A DNA stretch of 64,000 bases. Source: Clostridiales bacterium (GTDB lineage Bacteria; Bacillota; Clostridia; Clostridiales; Oxobacteraceae). The translations under genes were made by a program, and so were the position numbers. The DNA is taken from the NCBI GenBank assembly GCA_030016385.1, contig JASEJN010000009.1, forward strand, positions 1-64,000, in the 5' to 3' direction. Under the pieces are notes generated by a model, which worked only from the letters and a program-made list of their open reading frames with translations, did no database searches and was not told the DNA's origin. Positions 42,687 through 51,297 of the stretch are shown in pieces (the first letter of the stretch is position 1; each line of letters begins with the position of its first letter).

Positions 42687-43821
42687 TCACTCTATATTCT
42701 TTTCTTCATTCGATGTAGTCTGCCATTTTAAATAAGCATTTATAAACTCATCTATTTGCCCGTCCATAACAGCATTTACATTCCCTGTTTCATAGCCGGT
42801 CCTGTGATCCTTTACAAGTGAATAAGGCTGGAATATATACGACCGTATCTGACTTCCCCAACCTATCTCCTTTAATTCACCCGCAAGGTCTTCTATTTTT
42901 TCCTTATGCTCCTGCTCCTTAAGCTGTATAAGCTTTGATTTCAGCATCTTCATGGCCGTTTCCCTGTTTGCATGCTGGCTCCTCTCATTCTGGCATGTGA
43001 CAACAATCCCTGTAGGCAAATGCGTTATCCTTATGGCAGATTCAGTCTTATTCACATACTGGCCTCCTGCGCCGCTGGACCTGTATGTGTCCACCCGCAA
43101 ATCTTCAGGCCGTATTTCAACATCCTGCTCAGGTCTGAGCTCCGGAAGCACTTCACACGATGCAAAAGACGTATGCCTTTTGCCTGCCGCATCAAAAGGC
43201 GACAACCTTACCAGCCTGTGGACTCCCTTTTCGGATTTAAGATATCCATAGGCATTTTCCCCTTTTACCATAAGGGTTACGCTTTTAATACCTGCTTCCT
43301 CGCCTTCCAGATAGTCAAGAGTTTCCACCTTGAAGCCCTTTTTCTCAGCCCATCTTGTATACATCCTCAAAAGCATGGATACCCAATCCTGCGCTTCGGT
43401 ACCACCTGCACCGGCATGAAGGGTGAGTATCGCATTGTTTTTGTCATAATCGCCTGAAAGCAGAGTCTCTATCCTGAAATTCTCCAAATCGTCGATAAGG
43501 CTTTTATACTCCATATCTATTTCCGAAAGCAAGCTCTTGTCATCTTCACTTTCGCATATCTCCATCAATACTTTGAAGTCTTCAAATCTGCTTTCAAGGG
43601 ACTTCATCCTCTCCAGCTTTGTTTTAAGTGATTTTGAAACCTGAAGTATGTTTTGAGCCCTTTCGATATCATTCCAGAAATCCGGCTCCGCCATTTTAAA
43701 TTCATAGTCCTTTATCTGATCTTCAATTTTGGGGACGTCAAAGAGAAGCCCTCAATTCTTTTAGTGTATTTTCAATCGTTCCTGTTTCCATTTCATATTT
43801 TTCAAGTTCTACCACTGTCAT
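42687..43821 (-). CDS. prfB: Peptide chain release factor 2, with programmed +1 frameshift
   Basis: The gene is in two frames. A 27-codon start (ATG 43821, [20 protein letters not shown]...LRASL) runs into an in-frame TGA (43740-43738) in the sequence CTTTGAC. Reading resumes one base on ([20 protein letters not shown]) and continues 350 residues, giving about 377 in all. This is the classic RF2 autoregulation: low RF2 slows UGA release and favours the shift. The main part has the SPF stop-recognition motif ([11 protein letters not shown]) and the GGQ catalytic loop ([15 protein letters not shown]). It promotes termination at UGA/UAA. It lies just after secA, as is common in Firmicutes. Confidence 0.94.
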
Positions 43822-43861
43822 CATCCTTTCAATCACACGACTTTTTACACTTTATTCGCCG

Positions 43862-46369
43862 CTATGCATTTCTTCCGCAGCAATATTTATATTTCTTGCC
43901 GCTACCGCATGGGCACGGGTCATTTCTCCCTATCTTCTTTGGTTTCACAATAGGTTTCCTTTTCTCAGTTTCACCATGGTTTGCCTCGATAGGCTCTGCA
44001 ACCCTCTCACGTTCAGGAGCCCTTTCTATCCTCACATGGAACAATGTCTTAACGGTTTCCTCTTTTATATTATATATCATTTCGTCAAACATAGAGCTGG
44101 CCTCGAACTGATATTCCTGGACAGGGTCCCTCTGTCTGTAAGCACGAAGCCCTATTCCCTGTTTCAGCTGATCCATCGCATCTATATGATCCATCCATTT
44201 TGTATCTACGGAACGGAGGAGAACGACCCTTTCGATCTCTCTCATCTTCTCGCTTGTAAACTCCTCTTCTTTTTCATTATACAAACGAGCAGCAATTTCA
44301 TACAGTTTGCTCTTTATGTCCTCTTTTGAAATACCCTTTAACTCTTCTTCGGACAAACTATCCTTCGGAAGAAAAATATCGTTGCAATACCTTAAAATTC
44401 CCTTGATGTCATAATCGTTATAGTCCTTGCCTCCTCCTGTATGAGCATCTACTATTGCAGATATGACATCCTGCATCATAAGGAGCATCTGCTCTTTAAG
44501 ATCGGCACCCTCAAGCACCTGGCTCCTCTGGGCGTATATGACCTCCCTTTGCTGGTTCATTACATTGTCATATTGCAGAAGGCTTTTACGCGTATCCAGG
44601 TTATTGCCCTCAACCTTCTTTTGAGCATTTTCTATAGCACCTGAAAGCATCTTGTTTTCAATGGGCTGATCCTCTTCAAGGCCCAGCCTGTCGACTACGG
44701 CTTTTATTTTATCCGAGCCGAAGAGCCTCATCAAATCGTCTTCAAGGGATATATAAAATCTCGACTCACCCGGATCTCCCTGACGTCCGGAACGCCCACG
44801 CAGCTGATTGTCAATACGCCTTGCCTCATGCCTCTCGGTCCCTATTATCTTTAATCCTCCGAGTTCAACCACGCCTTCTCCGAGTTTGATATCTGTTCCA
44901 CGGCCTGCCATGTTTGTAGCAATCGTGACCATGCCCTTTTCACCTGCATGGGAAATAATCTCAGCTTCTTTTTCATGATACTTGGCATTTAAAACCTGGT
45001 GAGGTATCCCCTTGTGCTTCAGCATGTCCGATAGAAGCTCCGATTTTTCTATGCTTATTGTTCCGACAAGCACAGGCTGCCCTTTTTCATGGGTCTTTAC
45101 AATATCGTCGACTATCGCCTTGAACTTGCCCTTCTCTGTCTTGTAAACCATATCCGGATAATCTTTTCTTATCATAGGTTTATTCGTCGGGACCACAATA
45201 ACATCGAGGCCATATATGGTCCTGAATTCTTCCTCTTCCGTTAAAGCCGTACCTGTCATGCCTGAAAGTTTCTTATACATTCTGAAATAATTCTGGAATG
45301 TAATCGTCGCAAGCGTTTTTGATTCTCTTTCAACCCTTACATGCTCTTTTGCCTCAATTGCCTGATGAAGCCCATCGCTATATCTTCTTCCGAACATCAG
45401 CCTTCCTGTAAACTCGTCGACTATTATTACCTCTCCGTTTTTTACAACGTAGTCGATATCGCGCTTCATGAGATTGTGGGCTTTCAGCGCCTGTATAACA
45501 TTGTGCTGTATCTCCATATTTTCAGCATCGGCATAATTCTCCAGATTGAAAAACCTTTCAGCCTTCTTTACACCGCTGTCTGTAAGGGAAACGGCATTTG
45601 ACTTCTCATCTATCTCAAAATCGTCTTTATTCTTAAGAGTCATTACAAATGAATCTGCCAATTTGTAAAGCTCCGTCGATTTTTCACCAACGCCTGAAAT
45701 AATAAGAGGGGTCCTGGCTTCATCGATGAGTATGGAGTCAACTTCATCAACTATTGCAAAGTTTAATTCTCTCTGAACCATTTCCTTCTTAAAAATTACC
45801 ATGTTATCCCTTAAATAGTCAAACCCGAATTCGTTGTTCGTACCATATGTTATATCCGAATCGTATGCCTTTTTTCTATCCTCCGGAGTCATATCGTGCA
45901 CGATGCATCCAACCGTAAGCCCCAAAAATTTATAAATCTGCCCCATCCATTCGCTATCACGCTTTGCAAGGTAGTCGTTTACGGTTACTATATGGACGCC
46001 TTTGCCTTCAAGAGCATTCAAATATGCTGGAAGCGTGGCGGCAAGCGTTTTGCCTTCACCTGTTTTCATTTCGGCAATACGGCCCTGGTGAAGCACTATG
46101 CCCCCCAACAGCTGAACACGGAAATGAGTTTGGCCGAGAGTCCTCGTGGCAGCTTCCCTCACGACAGCAAAAGACTCAGGAAGAATGTCATCAAGAGTTT
46201 CCCCATTGTCCAGCCTTTGCCTGAATGTATCCGTCATTCCCCTCAATTCCTCATCGCTCATTCCAGCAAAATGATCCTTTAAATCATCTATTCTATTTAC
46301 AATAGGAATAATTCTCTTTATTTCCTTCTGGCTGTAATTTCCAAATATCTTCTCAAGTATATTAGCCAT
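43862..46369 (-). CDS. secA: Preprotein translocase ATPase SecA
   Basis: This 835-residue motor has Walker [19 protein letters not shown] near residue 105, the DEAD-like [19 protein letters not shown], and helicase region [15 protein letters not shown] with [19 protein letters not shown]. The C-terminal zinc-binding tail is [17 protein letters not shown]. It drives export through SecYEG at the membrane. ATG follows AAGAGGTGATAAA. Gene order hpf-secA-prfB on the minus strand is the usual Firmicutes arrangement. Confidence 0.96.
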   Translation of the reverse strand: MANILEKIFGNYSQKEIKRIIPIVNRIDDLKDHFAGMSDEELRGMTDTFRQRLDNGETLDDILPESFAVVREAATRTLGQTHFRVQLLGGIVLHQGRIAEMKTGEGKTLAATLPAYLNALEGKGVHIVTVNDYLAKRDSEWMGQIYKFLGLTVGCIVHDMTPEDRKKAYDSDITYGTNNEFGFDYLRDNMVIFKKEMVQRELNFAIVDEVDSILIDEARTPLIISGVGEKSTELYKLADSFVMTLKNKDDFEIDEKSNAVSLTDSGVKKAERFFNLENYADAENMEIQHNVIQALKAHNLMKRDIDYVVKNGEVIIVDEFTGRLMFGRRYSDGLHQAIEAKEHVRVERESKTLATITFQNYFRMYKKLSGMTGTALTEEEEFRTIYGLDVIVVPTNKPMIRKDYPDMVYKTEKGKFKAIVDDIVKTHEKGQPVLVGTISIEKSELLSDMLKHKGIPHQVLNAKYHEKEAEIISHAGEKGMVTIATNMAGRGTDIKLGEGVVELGGLKIIGTERHEARRIDNQLRGRSGRQGDPGESRFYISLEDDLMRLFGSDKIKAVVDRLGLEEDQPIENKMLSGAIENAQKKVEGNNLDTRKSLLQYDNVMNQQREVIYAQRSQVLEGADLKEQMLLMMQDVISAIVDAHTGGGKDYNDYDIKGILRYCNDIFLPKDSLSEEELKGISKEDIKSKLYEIAARLYNEKEEEFTSEKMREIERVVLLRSVDTKWMDHIDAMDQLKQGIGLRAYRQRDPVQEYQFEASSMFDEMIYNIKEETVKTLFHVRIERAPERERVAEPIEANHGETEKRKPIVKPKKIGRNDPCPCGSGKKYKYCCGRNA

Positions 46370-46528
46370 TTTATCACCTCTTATTTATTGGTAAACCAAA
46401 AAATGCAGACATTAATTCTATCTTATCACTAATAAATTATAACATTGATATTTTTTTTTATCAATGCAACCCCTGTAGAAATCCTGTATATCAATATTAT
46501 TTGAAAATATTATTCCTGATATTTAAAA

Positions 46529-46548
46529 AGCCCAACTCTCGTTGGGCT
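46529..46548 (-). terminator. Intrinsic terminator of hpf
   Basis: Minus strand stem AGCCCAAC/GTTGGGCT with a 4-base loop, followed by TTTTT. It begins 8 bp past the hpf stop, so hpf and secA are probably separate units. Confidence 0.88.
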
Positions 46549-46555
46549 GCTTCCT

Positions 46556-47083
46556 TTAAAATTCCGGCTCTATAAGTCCGTATCTGCCGTCTTTTCTTTT
46601 ATAGACCACATTTACCTCTTCAGTTTCAGCATTTAAAAATACGAAGAAGCTATGGCCTAAAAGATCCATCTGCAGAATTGCCTCATCTACAGGCATAGGC
46701 TTTATTGCAAATTTTTTAGTCTTTACAACTTCCGAAGCGTAATCCTCTTCTTTTTCCGTATCATGTTCATCAGTTATTTTAAATGAATTCGCTCTGAGTT
46801 TCCTTTCAAGTCTCTTTTTATGTTTGGTTATCTGTCTGTCGAGTTTATCAACGACCTTATCTATAGAGGCATACATATCATCGGTGGATTCTTCTCCTCT
46901 TAAGATAACGCCATCAAAAGGGATGGTAACCTCAATTATATGACTATTTTTCTGGACGCTCATAGTAACCTGAGCCTCCACCTGCGGTTTAAAATACTTG
47001 TCTAATTTTCCTATCTTTTTGATAACAGTATTCTTTAATGCATCTGTCACATTGAAGTTTTTACCGATAACTGTAATCTTCAT
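46556..47083 (-). CDS. hpf: Ribosome hibernation-promoting factor, long form
   Basis: About 175 residues, the long-type HPF. The N-terminal ribosome-binding domain (MKITVIGKNFNVTDALKNTV, VEAQVTMSVQKNSHIIEVTI, DDMYASIDKVVDKLDRQITK) is joined by a charged linker to a C-terminal dimerisation domain (EAILQMDLLGHSFFVFLNAE). It dimerises 70S ribosomes into inactive 100S particles in stationary phase or stress. ATG 47083 is nine bases after AAGGGG; an in-frame TTG at 47092 overlaps the site. The upstream region contains TATAAT-like DNA and the DnaA-box cluster. Confidence 0.92.
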   Translation of the reverse strand: MKITVIGKNFNVTDALKNTVIKKIGKLDKYFKPQVEAQVTMSVQKNSHIIEVTIPFDGVILRGEESTDDMYASIDKVVDKLDRQITKHKKRLERKLRANSFKITDEHDTEKEEDYASEVVKTKKFAIKPMPVDEAILQMDLLGHSFFVFLNAETEEVNVVYKRKDGRYGLIEPEF

Positions 47084-47186
47084 AAAATCCAACCCCTTTC
47101 TTATTGTTTCATTACTTTGATTATTATTATATATTTTATATGATTTTGTTAAATATGTCTATACCCATGCGCAGACAGAATATATC

Positions 47187-47232
47187 AAAATTGTTTGAAA
47201 TAATATTTTTCAAACATAAAATATACATTCCC
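47187..47232. repeat. Family B fragment
   Basis: TTGTTTGAAATAATATTTTTCAAACATAAAATATACATTCCC-type sequence resembles the palindromic core and A-type end of family B. The left terminus is missing and no target duplication is seen. It lies between hpf and the DnaA-box cluster. Confidence 0.45.
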
Positions 47233-47250
47233 GGTATCCGAATGTTCGCC

Positions 47251-47399
47251 TGTGGATATGTTATTATTCATTCTGTGGATAATGTGGATATATCTGTGCA
47301 TAACTTGTTTTCCCTGCCCTTGCGCTGTGAATTATATGTGAATTTTGTGTTATCATTTTTACATATGAGAACACAAAACTCTATGCACCATTATCCACA
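47251..47399. promoter_or_regulatory. Cluster of five DnaA-box-like sequences
   Basis: Four boxes on the minus strand and one on the plus strand lie within 150 bp. TTATGCACA is at 47303-47295, ATATCCACA at 47291-47283, TTATCCACA (perfect) at 47282-47274, ATATCCACA at 47259-47251, and plus-strand TTATCCACA (perfect) at 47391-47399. The flanking DNA is A/T-rich. The spacing resembles DnaA-bound regions such as oriC or distal DnaA-box clusters. The rest of the 47084-47438 gap holds the family B fragment and a probable hpf promoter region. No replication initiator is encoded nearby. Confidence 0.7.
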
Positions 47400-47438
47400 T
47401 AATGAATATATAAATAAAATCGACAAAACTTCCCATAA

Positions 47439-47717
47439 TCAAACATTATTTCTGCATATTTTATATAATATCTTTTTTATACTGTCACAGGACAGATGAT
47501 AGCATTCCATCAATTTTTCTATGCTGACACCTTTTTTATACATCAAATAAATCTCATGGTTTCGCTCGTCCATGATAAATCTTGTCCCGTTGAGTTCCCC
47601 CCATGCCGCTCTGTTTTCAGAACTCCTGGGGATATATATCAATTCCCCCTGCACATATTTTTGAAGTTCGGCTAAAAGATCAGGCGGGAGAATATCCCTT
47701 CCATTTTTGTAACCCAC
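47439..47717 (-). CDS. CD3324-family protein (Mor/helix-turn-helix-like)
   Basis: This 92-residue protein begins MGYKNGRDILPPDLLAELQK and continues YVQGELIYIPRSSENRAAWG, then ends with a helix-turn-helix (YKKGVSIEKLMECYHLSCDS, IKKILYKICR). This matches the CD3324 family of small clostridial proteins related to Mor-type DNA binders. The GTG start at 47717 is 9 bases after AAGGAGG. A 31-codon ORF overlaps its 5' end, and a long structured leader lies upstream. It probably binds DNA; target unknown. Confidence 0.8.
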   Translation of the reverse strand: MGYKNGRDILPPDLLAELQKYVQGELIYIPRSSENRAAWGELNGTRFIMDERNHEIYLMYKKGVSIEKLMECYHLSCDSIKKILYKICRNNV

Positions 47718-47775
47718 TAATGAAAACCTCCTTATTTAATAGATCGTTATTTGAAAAATTACCGAAAGCTTCCAT
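47680..47775 (-). CDS. Small ORF (31 aa) overlapping the CD3324-family start
   Basis: ATG at 47775 is preceded by a perfect AAGGAGGTGAAAACA site. The ORF encodes MEAFGNFSNNDLLNKEVFIS and eleven more residues. It overlaps the next gene by 38 bp in another frame, so its translation would run ribosomes across that gene's start. It may be a coupling peptide or a real small protein. No homology is recognised. The very strong ribosome site is the main evidence. Confidence 0.5.
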   Translation of the reverse strand: MEAFGNFSNNDLLNKEVFISGLQKWKGYSPA

Positions 47776-47801
47776 TGTTTTCACCTCCTTAAAAATGAAT
47801 A

Positions 47802-47878
47802 CAAAAATCCCGTGGACTAATAGCCATCCACGGGATAATCCGCAAAAATACAAAAGCACGGGATAACCACCGTGCTTT
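47802..47878 (-). terminator. Tandem terminator-like hairpins sharing arm sequences
   Basis: Minus strand, first hairpin AAAGCACGG/CCGTGCTTT (47878-47870 with 47861-47853), then second ATCCCGTGG/CCACGGGAT (47836-47828 with 47815-47807) followed by TTTTT. The 3' arm of the first contains ATCCCGTG, which can also pair with CACGGGAT of the second, so the two are alternatives. They lie between the 14-aa leader ORF and the 31-aa ORF, as expected for an attenuator of the CD3324-family gene (inference). A plain double terminator is the simpler alternative. Confidence 0.65.
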
Positions 47879-48019
47879 AATAAACTTGACTCTAAAACTA
47901 ACAATTAAAGGTACGCCCTATATTTAATCATTCAAGTGATGGTTATTGAAAAATGTCGGAAGGCAACACAAAGAAACCTGATATACAGGCTTGAATCAAA
48001 CCCTCCAACCGATATTATA

Positions 48020-48064
48020 TTATAACTCCAACACCTCATCTAAAACAATCGATACTAATTCCAT
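48020..48064 (-). CDS. 14-residue leader peptide ORF
   Basis: ATG 48064 follows the site AAAGGGGTG by seven bases and encodes MELVSIVLDEVLEL, then TAA. Seven of 14 residues are Leu or Val. It starts about 50 bp after the promoter at 48109-48137. Downstream the RNA can fold (ATCGGTTGGAGGG pairing near CCTTCCGA, 48012-47956, around AACCTG/CAGG) before the tandem hairpins. The layout is that of a transcription-attenuation leader peptide, but no amino acid operon follows. Confidence 0.45.
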   Translation of the reverse strand: MELVSIVLDEVLEL

Positions 48065-48108
48065 AATTCAACACCCCTTTCACAATGAATGGAAATAATT
48101 TCATTTAT

Positions 48109-48137
48109 ATTATATAGTAGACTGCATATAAAATCAA
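48109..48137 (-). promoter_or_regulatory. Sigma-A promoter for the leader peptide and CD3324-family gene
   Basis: Minus strand TTGATT (48137-48132), exactly 17 bp, TATAAT (48114-48109). The transcript would start near 48100. Confidence 0.7.
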
Positions 48138-48146
48138 TATTAAGAT

Positions 48147-48275
48147 AGGGAAGGCAAAGGCCTTCCCTGCTTCTCCATTATCAGGCGGAGAACCACCTAT
48201 CCTTTGAAATCATCTTTTAAGACCATCTCCTCTCGATAAGGATTCGCCAATAGAATGCATTCAATCTTGACTGAC
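48147..48275 (-). ncRNA. Candidate structured RNA between helD and the CD3324-family leader
   Basis: Downstream of the promoter at 48279-48307 the transcript can fold into a multi-branched shape. GGCG (5') pairs with CGCC, ATCCTT with AAGGAT, GUCUU with AAGAU, and AGGTGG with CCGCCT. A final 9-bp hairpin AGGGAAGGC/GCCTTCCCT (48168-48160 with 48155-48147) ends it, with only a weak T-tail. I compared it by eye with TPP, FMN, cobalamin, SAM, c-di-GMP, c-di-AMP, fluoride, ZTP, T-box, 6S and SRP patterns and found no match. Short ORFs of about ten codons occur but have weak ribosome sites. Confidence 0.4.
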
Positions 48276-48278
48276 TAT

Positions 48279-48307
48279 ATTATCCTATATATTAAACACC
48301 GTTACAA
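48279..48307 (-). promoter_or_regulatory. Promoter of the candidate structured RNA
   Basis: Minus strand TTGTAA (48307-48302), 17 bp, GATAAT (48284-48279), about 55 bp past the helD stop codon. Confidence 0.55.
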
Positions 48308-48361
48308 GAGAAAGAATTTCTATAATAATTTTTTACACCGCATATGCAAAAATCTCCTGCA

Positions 48362-50638
48362 TCATACATCCTTCAACAGATGTGACAACCTGCGGCGATG
48401 ATAGATGTATAACTTGTGCAGGGGCCTTGTCATTGCCACATACAAAAGCTTGGCATCCAGCTCATTTTCTTTATAAACATCATCGTCTGCGTTTACAATC
48501 ATTACGGCATCGAACTCCAGACCCTTTGAAAGGTATGACGGGACGATTACAAACCCTCCCTTGTATTGCTTTTCAGTACCTTTTATGATATACGGACCAT
48601 CTTTAATCTTTTTTAAAAGTCCGAATATGTCCTCGCATTCATTCATAGTCTTGCATATTACAGCAATGGACTTATAATTATCTTCCCTTAAACTTTTAAC
48701 CTTCGATTCTATATCCAAAGCAGTTTCTTCAACTGTTTCCCTTTTAATAATCCCGACTTTTTCTCCATGCCTTATTACAGGCCTTCCGGGAGGGAGATTT
48801 TTATCCTTGATGCGGCTTAACACCTTATTTGCAGCATCCATGATTTCGACTGTCGTCCTGTAACTCTGCTCCAGGTTCAAAAGCTGGCATTCTCTGTTTT
48901 CAAATGCATACTTGATAACATCATTCCAGTCCTTCACACCGCGGTAGCTGTGTATTCCCTGGCATAAATCACCGAGGATAGTAAAGGAGCTGTCCTTTAT
49001 TATATTTCTTATTACATAGAACTGAAATACGCTGAAATCCTGCGCCTCATCCACCACTATATGCTTGACAGGAATTTTTTCGTCCATGCCATATATCCTG
49101 AATTTAATATATATTATAGGCGCAAGATCCTCGATTTCGATTGAGCCGGATCTTATTATATCTTCGCTGTACTTTCTTATCGGTTCTATATATTTTTCAT
49201 CCACCCATTTTGAGCACAACCTGCCGAAAAGCTCCCCGTCCGTTATGAAACTCTTATAATATTTGAATGGATTTGCTTTCGATATACCGGCTATATATTC
49301 CTTAACGGCTTTTTTTGATATGGTCTCCAGATTTTTTATGGATTCATTCTTATAATCTATCGCATTTACAATGAGTTCATGCCTTTCCGCACAGTCCTCC
49401 ATCGTGAATTTAAGGTTTTCGACTATAAAATCGCACTGATCCTGAAATTTTTGAACAAGCGAATCTTTTTTCCGTTTCAATGCATTGGTAAGGTGCTTTT
49501 TAATCTCTTTGACCCTCTTCATAAAGGGTTCATGCTTGTAATCCACCAAAAACAATCTGTTTATTTCTTCATATTTGAATATGACATTCTGCAATATCTT
49601 AAAATCCTCATGGGGTATAAAATCCTTCTCAATTATGGAAAGGTAATCATCAAGTATGTTTTTAAAAACTATGGAAGACTTAAGCTCCGAATCCTTCTTG
49701 ATTATTTCATTATATTCCCTGTCTTTCCCATTCACAAATAATACAAGCTTTTCATTGCTGTCCCTTATTTTAAACTTGCCGCCTATAAGCTCCATGGCAA
49801 AGTCCTGAAATGTCGTCTGCTTTACCTTTTCAACGCCGAGCTCGGGAAGCACGCCGGATATATAGTTTAAAAACAATCTGTTCGGAGCTATTATCATGAA
49901 ATTTTCAGGATTAAACCTTTTTTCGTAAGTATATATAAGATATGCAATACGGTGAAGGGCTATCGTAGTCTTGCCGCTGCCTGCAGCACCCTGTACGATC
50001 AGAGGTTTCCACATGTCCGCCCTGATTATCCTGTTCTGCTCCACCTGAATTGTCGATACAATATCCTTGAGGCGATTGTCGGCATTTGCTCCGAGGTAGG
50101 TTTGCAGAAATTCATCATTAGTCGTTATATCTATATCAAATATCTCATTTAGCCTGCCTTCATCAATAGAAAATTGCCTCTTTAAGGAAAGCCGCCCCTT
50201 TATCTTTCCGTCAGGGCAGGTGTACGCCGCCTCGCCCAGCCTTGCCTCATAATAAAGATTTGCAACAGGTGCGCGCCAGTCGACGATGATAAGCTCCTGA
50301 TCTTCATCGCGAATAAGCACCATCTTGCCTATATATAATTTCTCGGGAACATCCTTTCCGTCTTCTTTAAAGTCTATTCTCGCAAAATAAGGCCTCTTTC
50401 CGGCCATCTTTAAATTTTTAATCCTCAGATTGATTCTATCCTGAAGCATTGTATTGACCATAAGGCCTATATAACTTTCGCTGTCCGCAGAATCAAAGTG
50501 CCTTCTTCTTTTCGCAACATCCTCATCCATGTGCAGCTTTTCCTCTGCTGACGCATCAAGGCTCTTTTCCACATAATGCAGTGTATACTTTAACCTTTCA
50601 AGTTCCTCTTTATAGTCCGGATGCTTTGCCGCAGGCAA
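48362..50638 (-). CDS. helD: HelD-type RNA polymerase recycling motor
   Basis: About 758 residues of UvrD/Rep-like superfamily 1 ATPase. The N-terminal coiled coil (LKYTLHYVEKSLDASAEEKL) precedes the HelD-specific region (YIGKMVLIRDEDQELIIVDW, RAPVANLYYEARLGEA). Walker A GAAGSGKTTIALHRIAYLIY is near residue 220. Later motifs include HIVVDEAQDFSVFQFYVIR, LEQSYRTTVEIMDAANKVL and YVAMTRPLHKLYIYH. HelD pulls stalled RNA polymerase off DNA and nucleic acid out of its channel. GTG at 50647 lies within AGGAGGTG; TTG at 50638 is the likelier start. It is 12 bp after tag. Confidence 0.9.
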   Translation of the reverse strand: MPAAKHPDYKEELERLKYTLHYVEKSLDASAEEKLHMDEDVAKRRRHFDSADSESYIGLMVNTMLQDRINLRIKNLKMAGKRPYFARIDFKEDGKDVPEKLYIGKMVLIRDEDQELIIVDWRAPVANLYYEARLGEAAYTCPDGKIKGRLSLKRQFSIDEGRLNEIFDIDITTNDEFLQTYLGANADNRLKDIVSTIQVEQNRIIRADMWKPLIVQGAAGSGKTTIALHRIAYLIYTYEKRFNPENFMIIAPNRLFLNYISGVLPELGVEKVKQTTFQDFAMELIGGKFKIRDSNEKLVLFVNGKDREYNEIIKKDSELKSSIVFKNILDDYLSIIEKDFIPHEDFKILQNVIFKYEEINRLFLVDYKHEPFMKRVKEIKKHLTNALKRKKDSLVQKFQDQCDFIVENLKFTMEDCAERHELIVNAIDYKNESIKNLETISKKAVKEYIAGISKANPFKYYKSFITDGELFGRLCSKWVDEKYIEPIRKYSEDIIRSGSIEIEDLAPIIYIKFRIYGMDEKIPVKHIVVDEAQDFSVFQFYVIRNIIKDSSFTILGDLCQGIHSYRGVKDWNDVIKYAFENRECQLLNLEQSYRTTVEIMDAANKVLSRIKDKNLPPGRPVIRHGEKVGIIKRETVEETALDIESKVKSLREDNYKSIAVICKTMNECEDIFGLLKKIKDGPYIIKGTEKQYKGGFVIVPSYLSKGLEFDAVMIVNADDDVYKENELDAKLLYVAMTRPLHKLYIYHRRRLSHLLKDV

Positions 50639-50658
50639 TACATACACCTCCTGTTTAT

Positions 50659-51231
50659 TTAGTTTCCCATCTGAACCTCGTCATGCCTGAAGCAATCTAA
50701 AACGTGGTCGTTTACCAAACCTGCCGATTGCATATATGCATAACATATTGTTGAGCCGACAAATCTAAAGCCTCTTTTTTTAAGCTCCATGCTCATCTTA
50801 TCAGATTCATCACTTTTTGCGGGTACTTCGCTCAAATCCCTGAAATTATTCTGTTTCTGTTTTCCAGAGACGAACCTCCATATAAATTTATCAAAACTTC
50901 CAAACTCCTGCTGTATTTTAATAAATGCCTTTGCATTTGCGACTGCTGCTTCAATTTTTCTCCTGTTTCTTATAATCCCTCTATCCGATAAAAGATCATT
51001 TATCTTATCCTGATTATATCTTGCGACTTTCTCTAGATCAAAATTATCAAATGCCCTCCTATAATTCTCTCTCCTTTTGAGTATGGTAATCCAGCTTAGT
51101 CCTGCCTGCGCTCCTTCAAGTATAATAAGCTCAAAATGTTTTATATCATCGTGGACAGGTACTCCCCATTCCTTATCGTGGTATTCGATATATATCGGGT
51201 CATCTCCTGCCCATTTGCACCTTGCTTTCAA
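50659..51231 (-). CDS. tag: DNA-3-methyladenine glycosylase I
   Basis: This 190-residue protein has the Tag signature: CKWAGDDPIYIEYHDKEWGV, FELIILEGAQAGLSWITILK, DRGIIRNRRKIEAAVANAKA and GFRFVGSTICYAYMQSAGLV followed by NDHVLDCFRH, with Cys/His zinc ligands at both ends. It removes 3-methyladenine from alkylated DNA to start base excision repair. TTG start follows GGAGG by seven bases. It shares the strand with cinA and helD and is likely co-transcribed with helD. Confidence 0.93.
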   Translation of the reverse strand: MKARCKWAGDDPIYIEYHDKEWGVPVHDDIKHFELIILEGAQAGLSWITILKRRENYRRAFDNFDLEKVARYNQDKINDLLSDRGIIRNRRKIEAAVANAKAFIKIQQEFGSFDKFIWRFVSGKQKQNNFRDLSEVPAKSDESDKMSMELKKRGFRFVGSTICYAYMQSAGLVNDHVLDCFRHDEVQMGN

Positions 51232-51255
51232 TTTTCAACCTCCGGTATTTTAAAC

Positions 51256-51294
51256 ATGTACATATCTTATATTCTTCAAATAATATATACACAA
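51256..51294. mobile_element. Degenerate family B element at the cinA stop codon
   Basis: A 39-bp sequence (ATGTACATATCTTATATTCT...TATATACACAA) matches family B ends with two changes at each tip. It is flanked by identical 9-mers ATTTTAAAC at 51247-51255 and 51295-51303. The right duplication contains the cinA stop codon (51298-51300), so insertion took place right at the gene's 3' end without altering the protein. Confidence 0.75.
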
Positions 51295-51297
51295 ATT

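Noticed and set aside
43862..46369. Long open frames on the strand opposite secA and other large genes
   Set aside because: They lack ribosome sites and recognisable protein features, and lie wholly inside well-supported genes, so they are shadows.
48172..48235. AGGTGGTTCTCCGCC-like stretch suggested a T-box or other known riboswitch
   Set aside because: The T-box AGGGTGGTACCGCG core and specifier loop are absent, and no synthetase or amino acid gene follows. Comparison with other riboswitch cores also failed.
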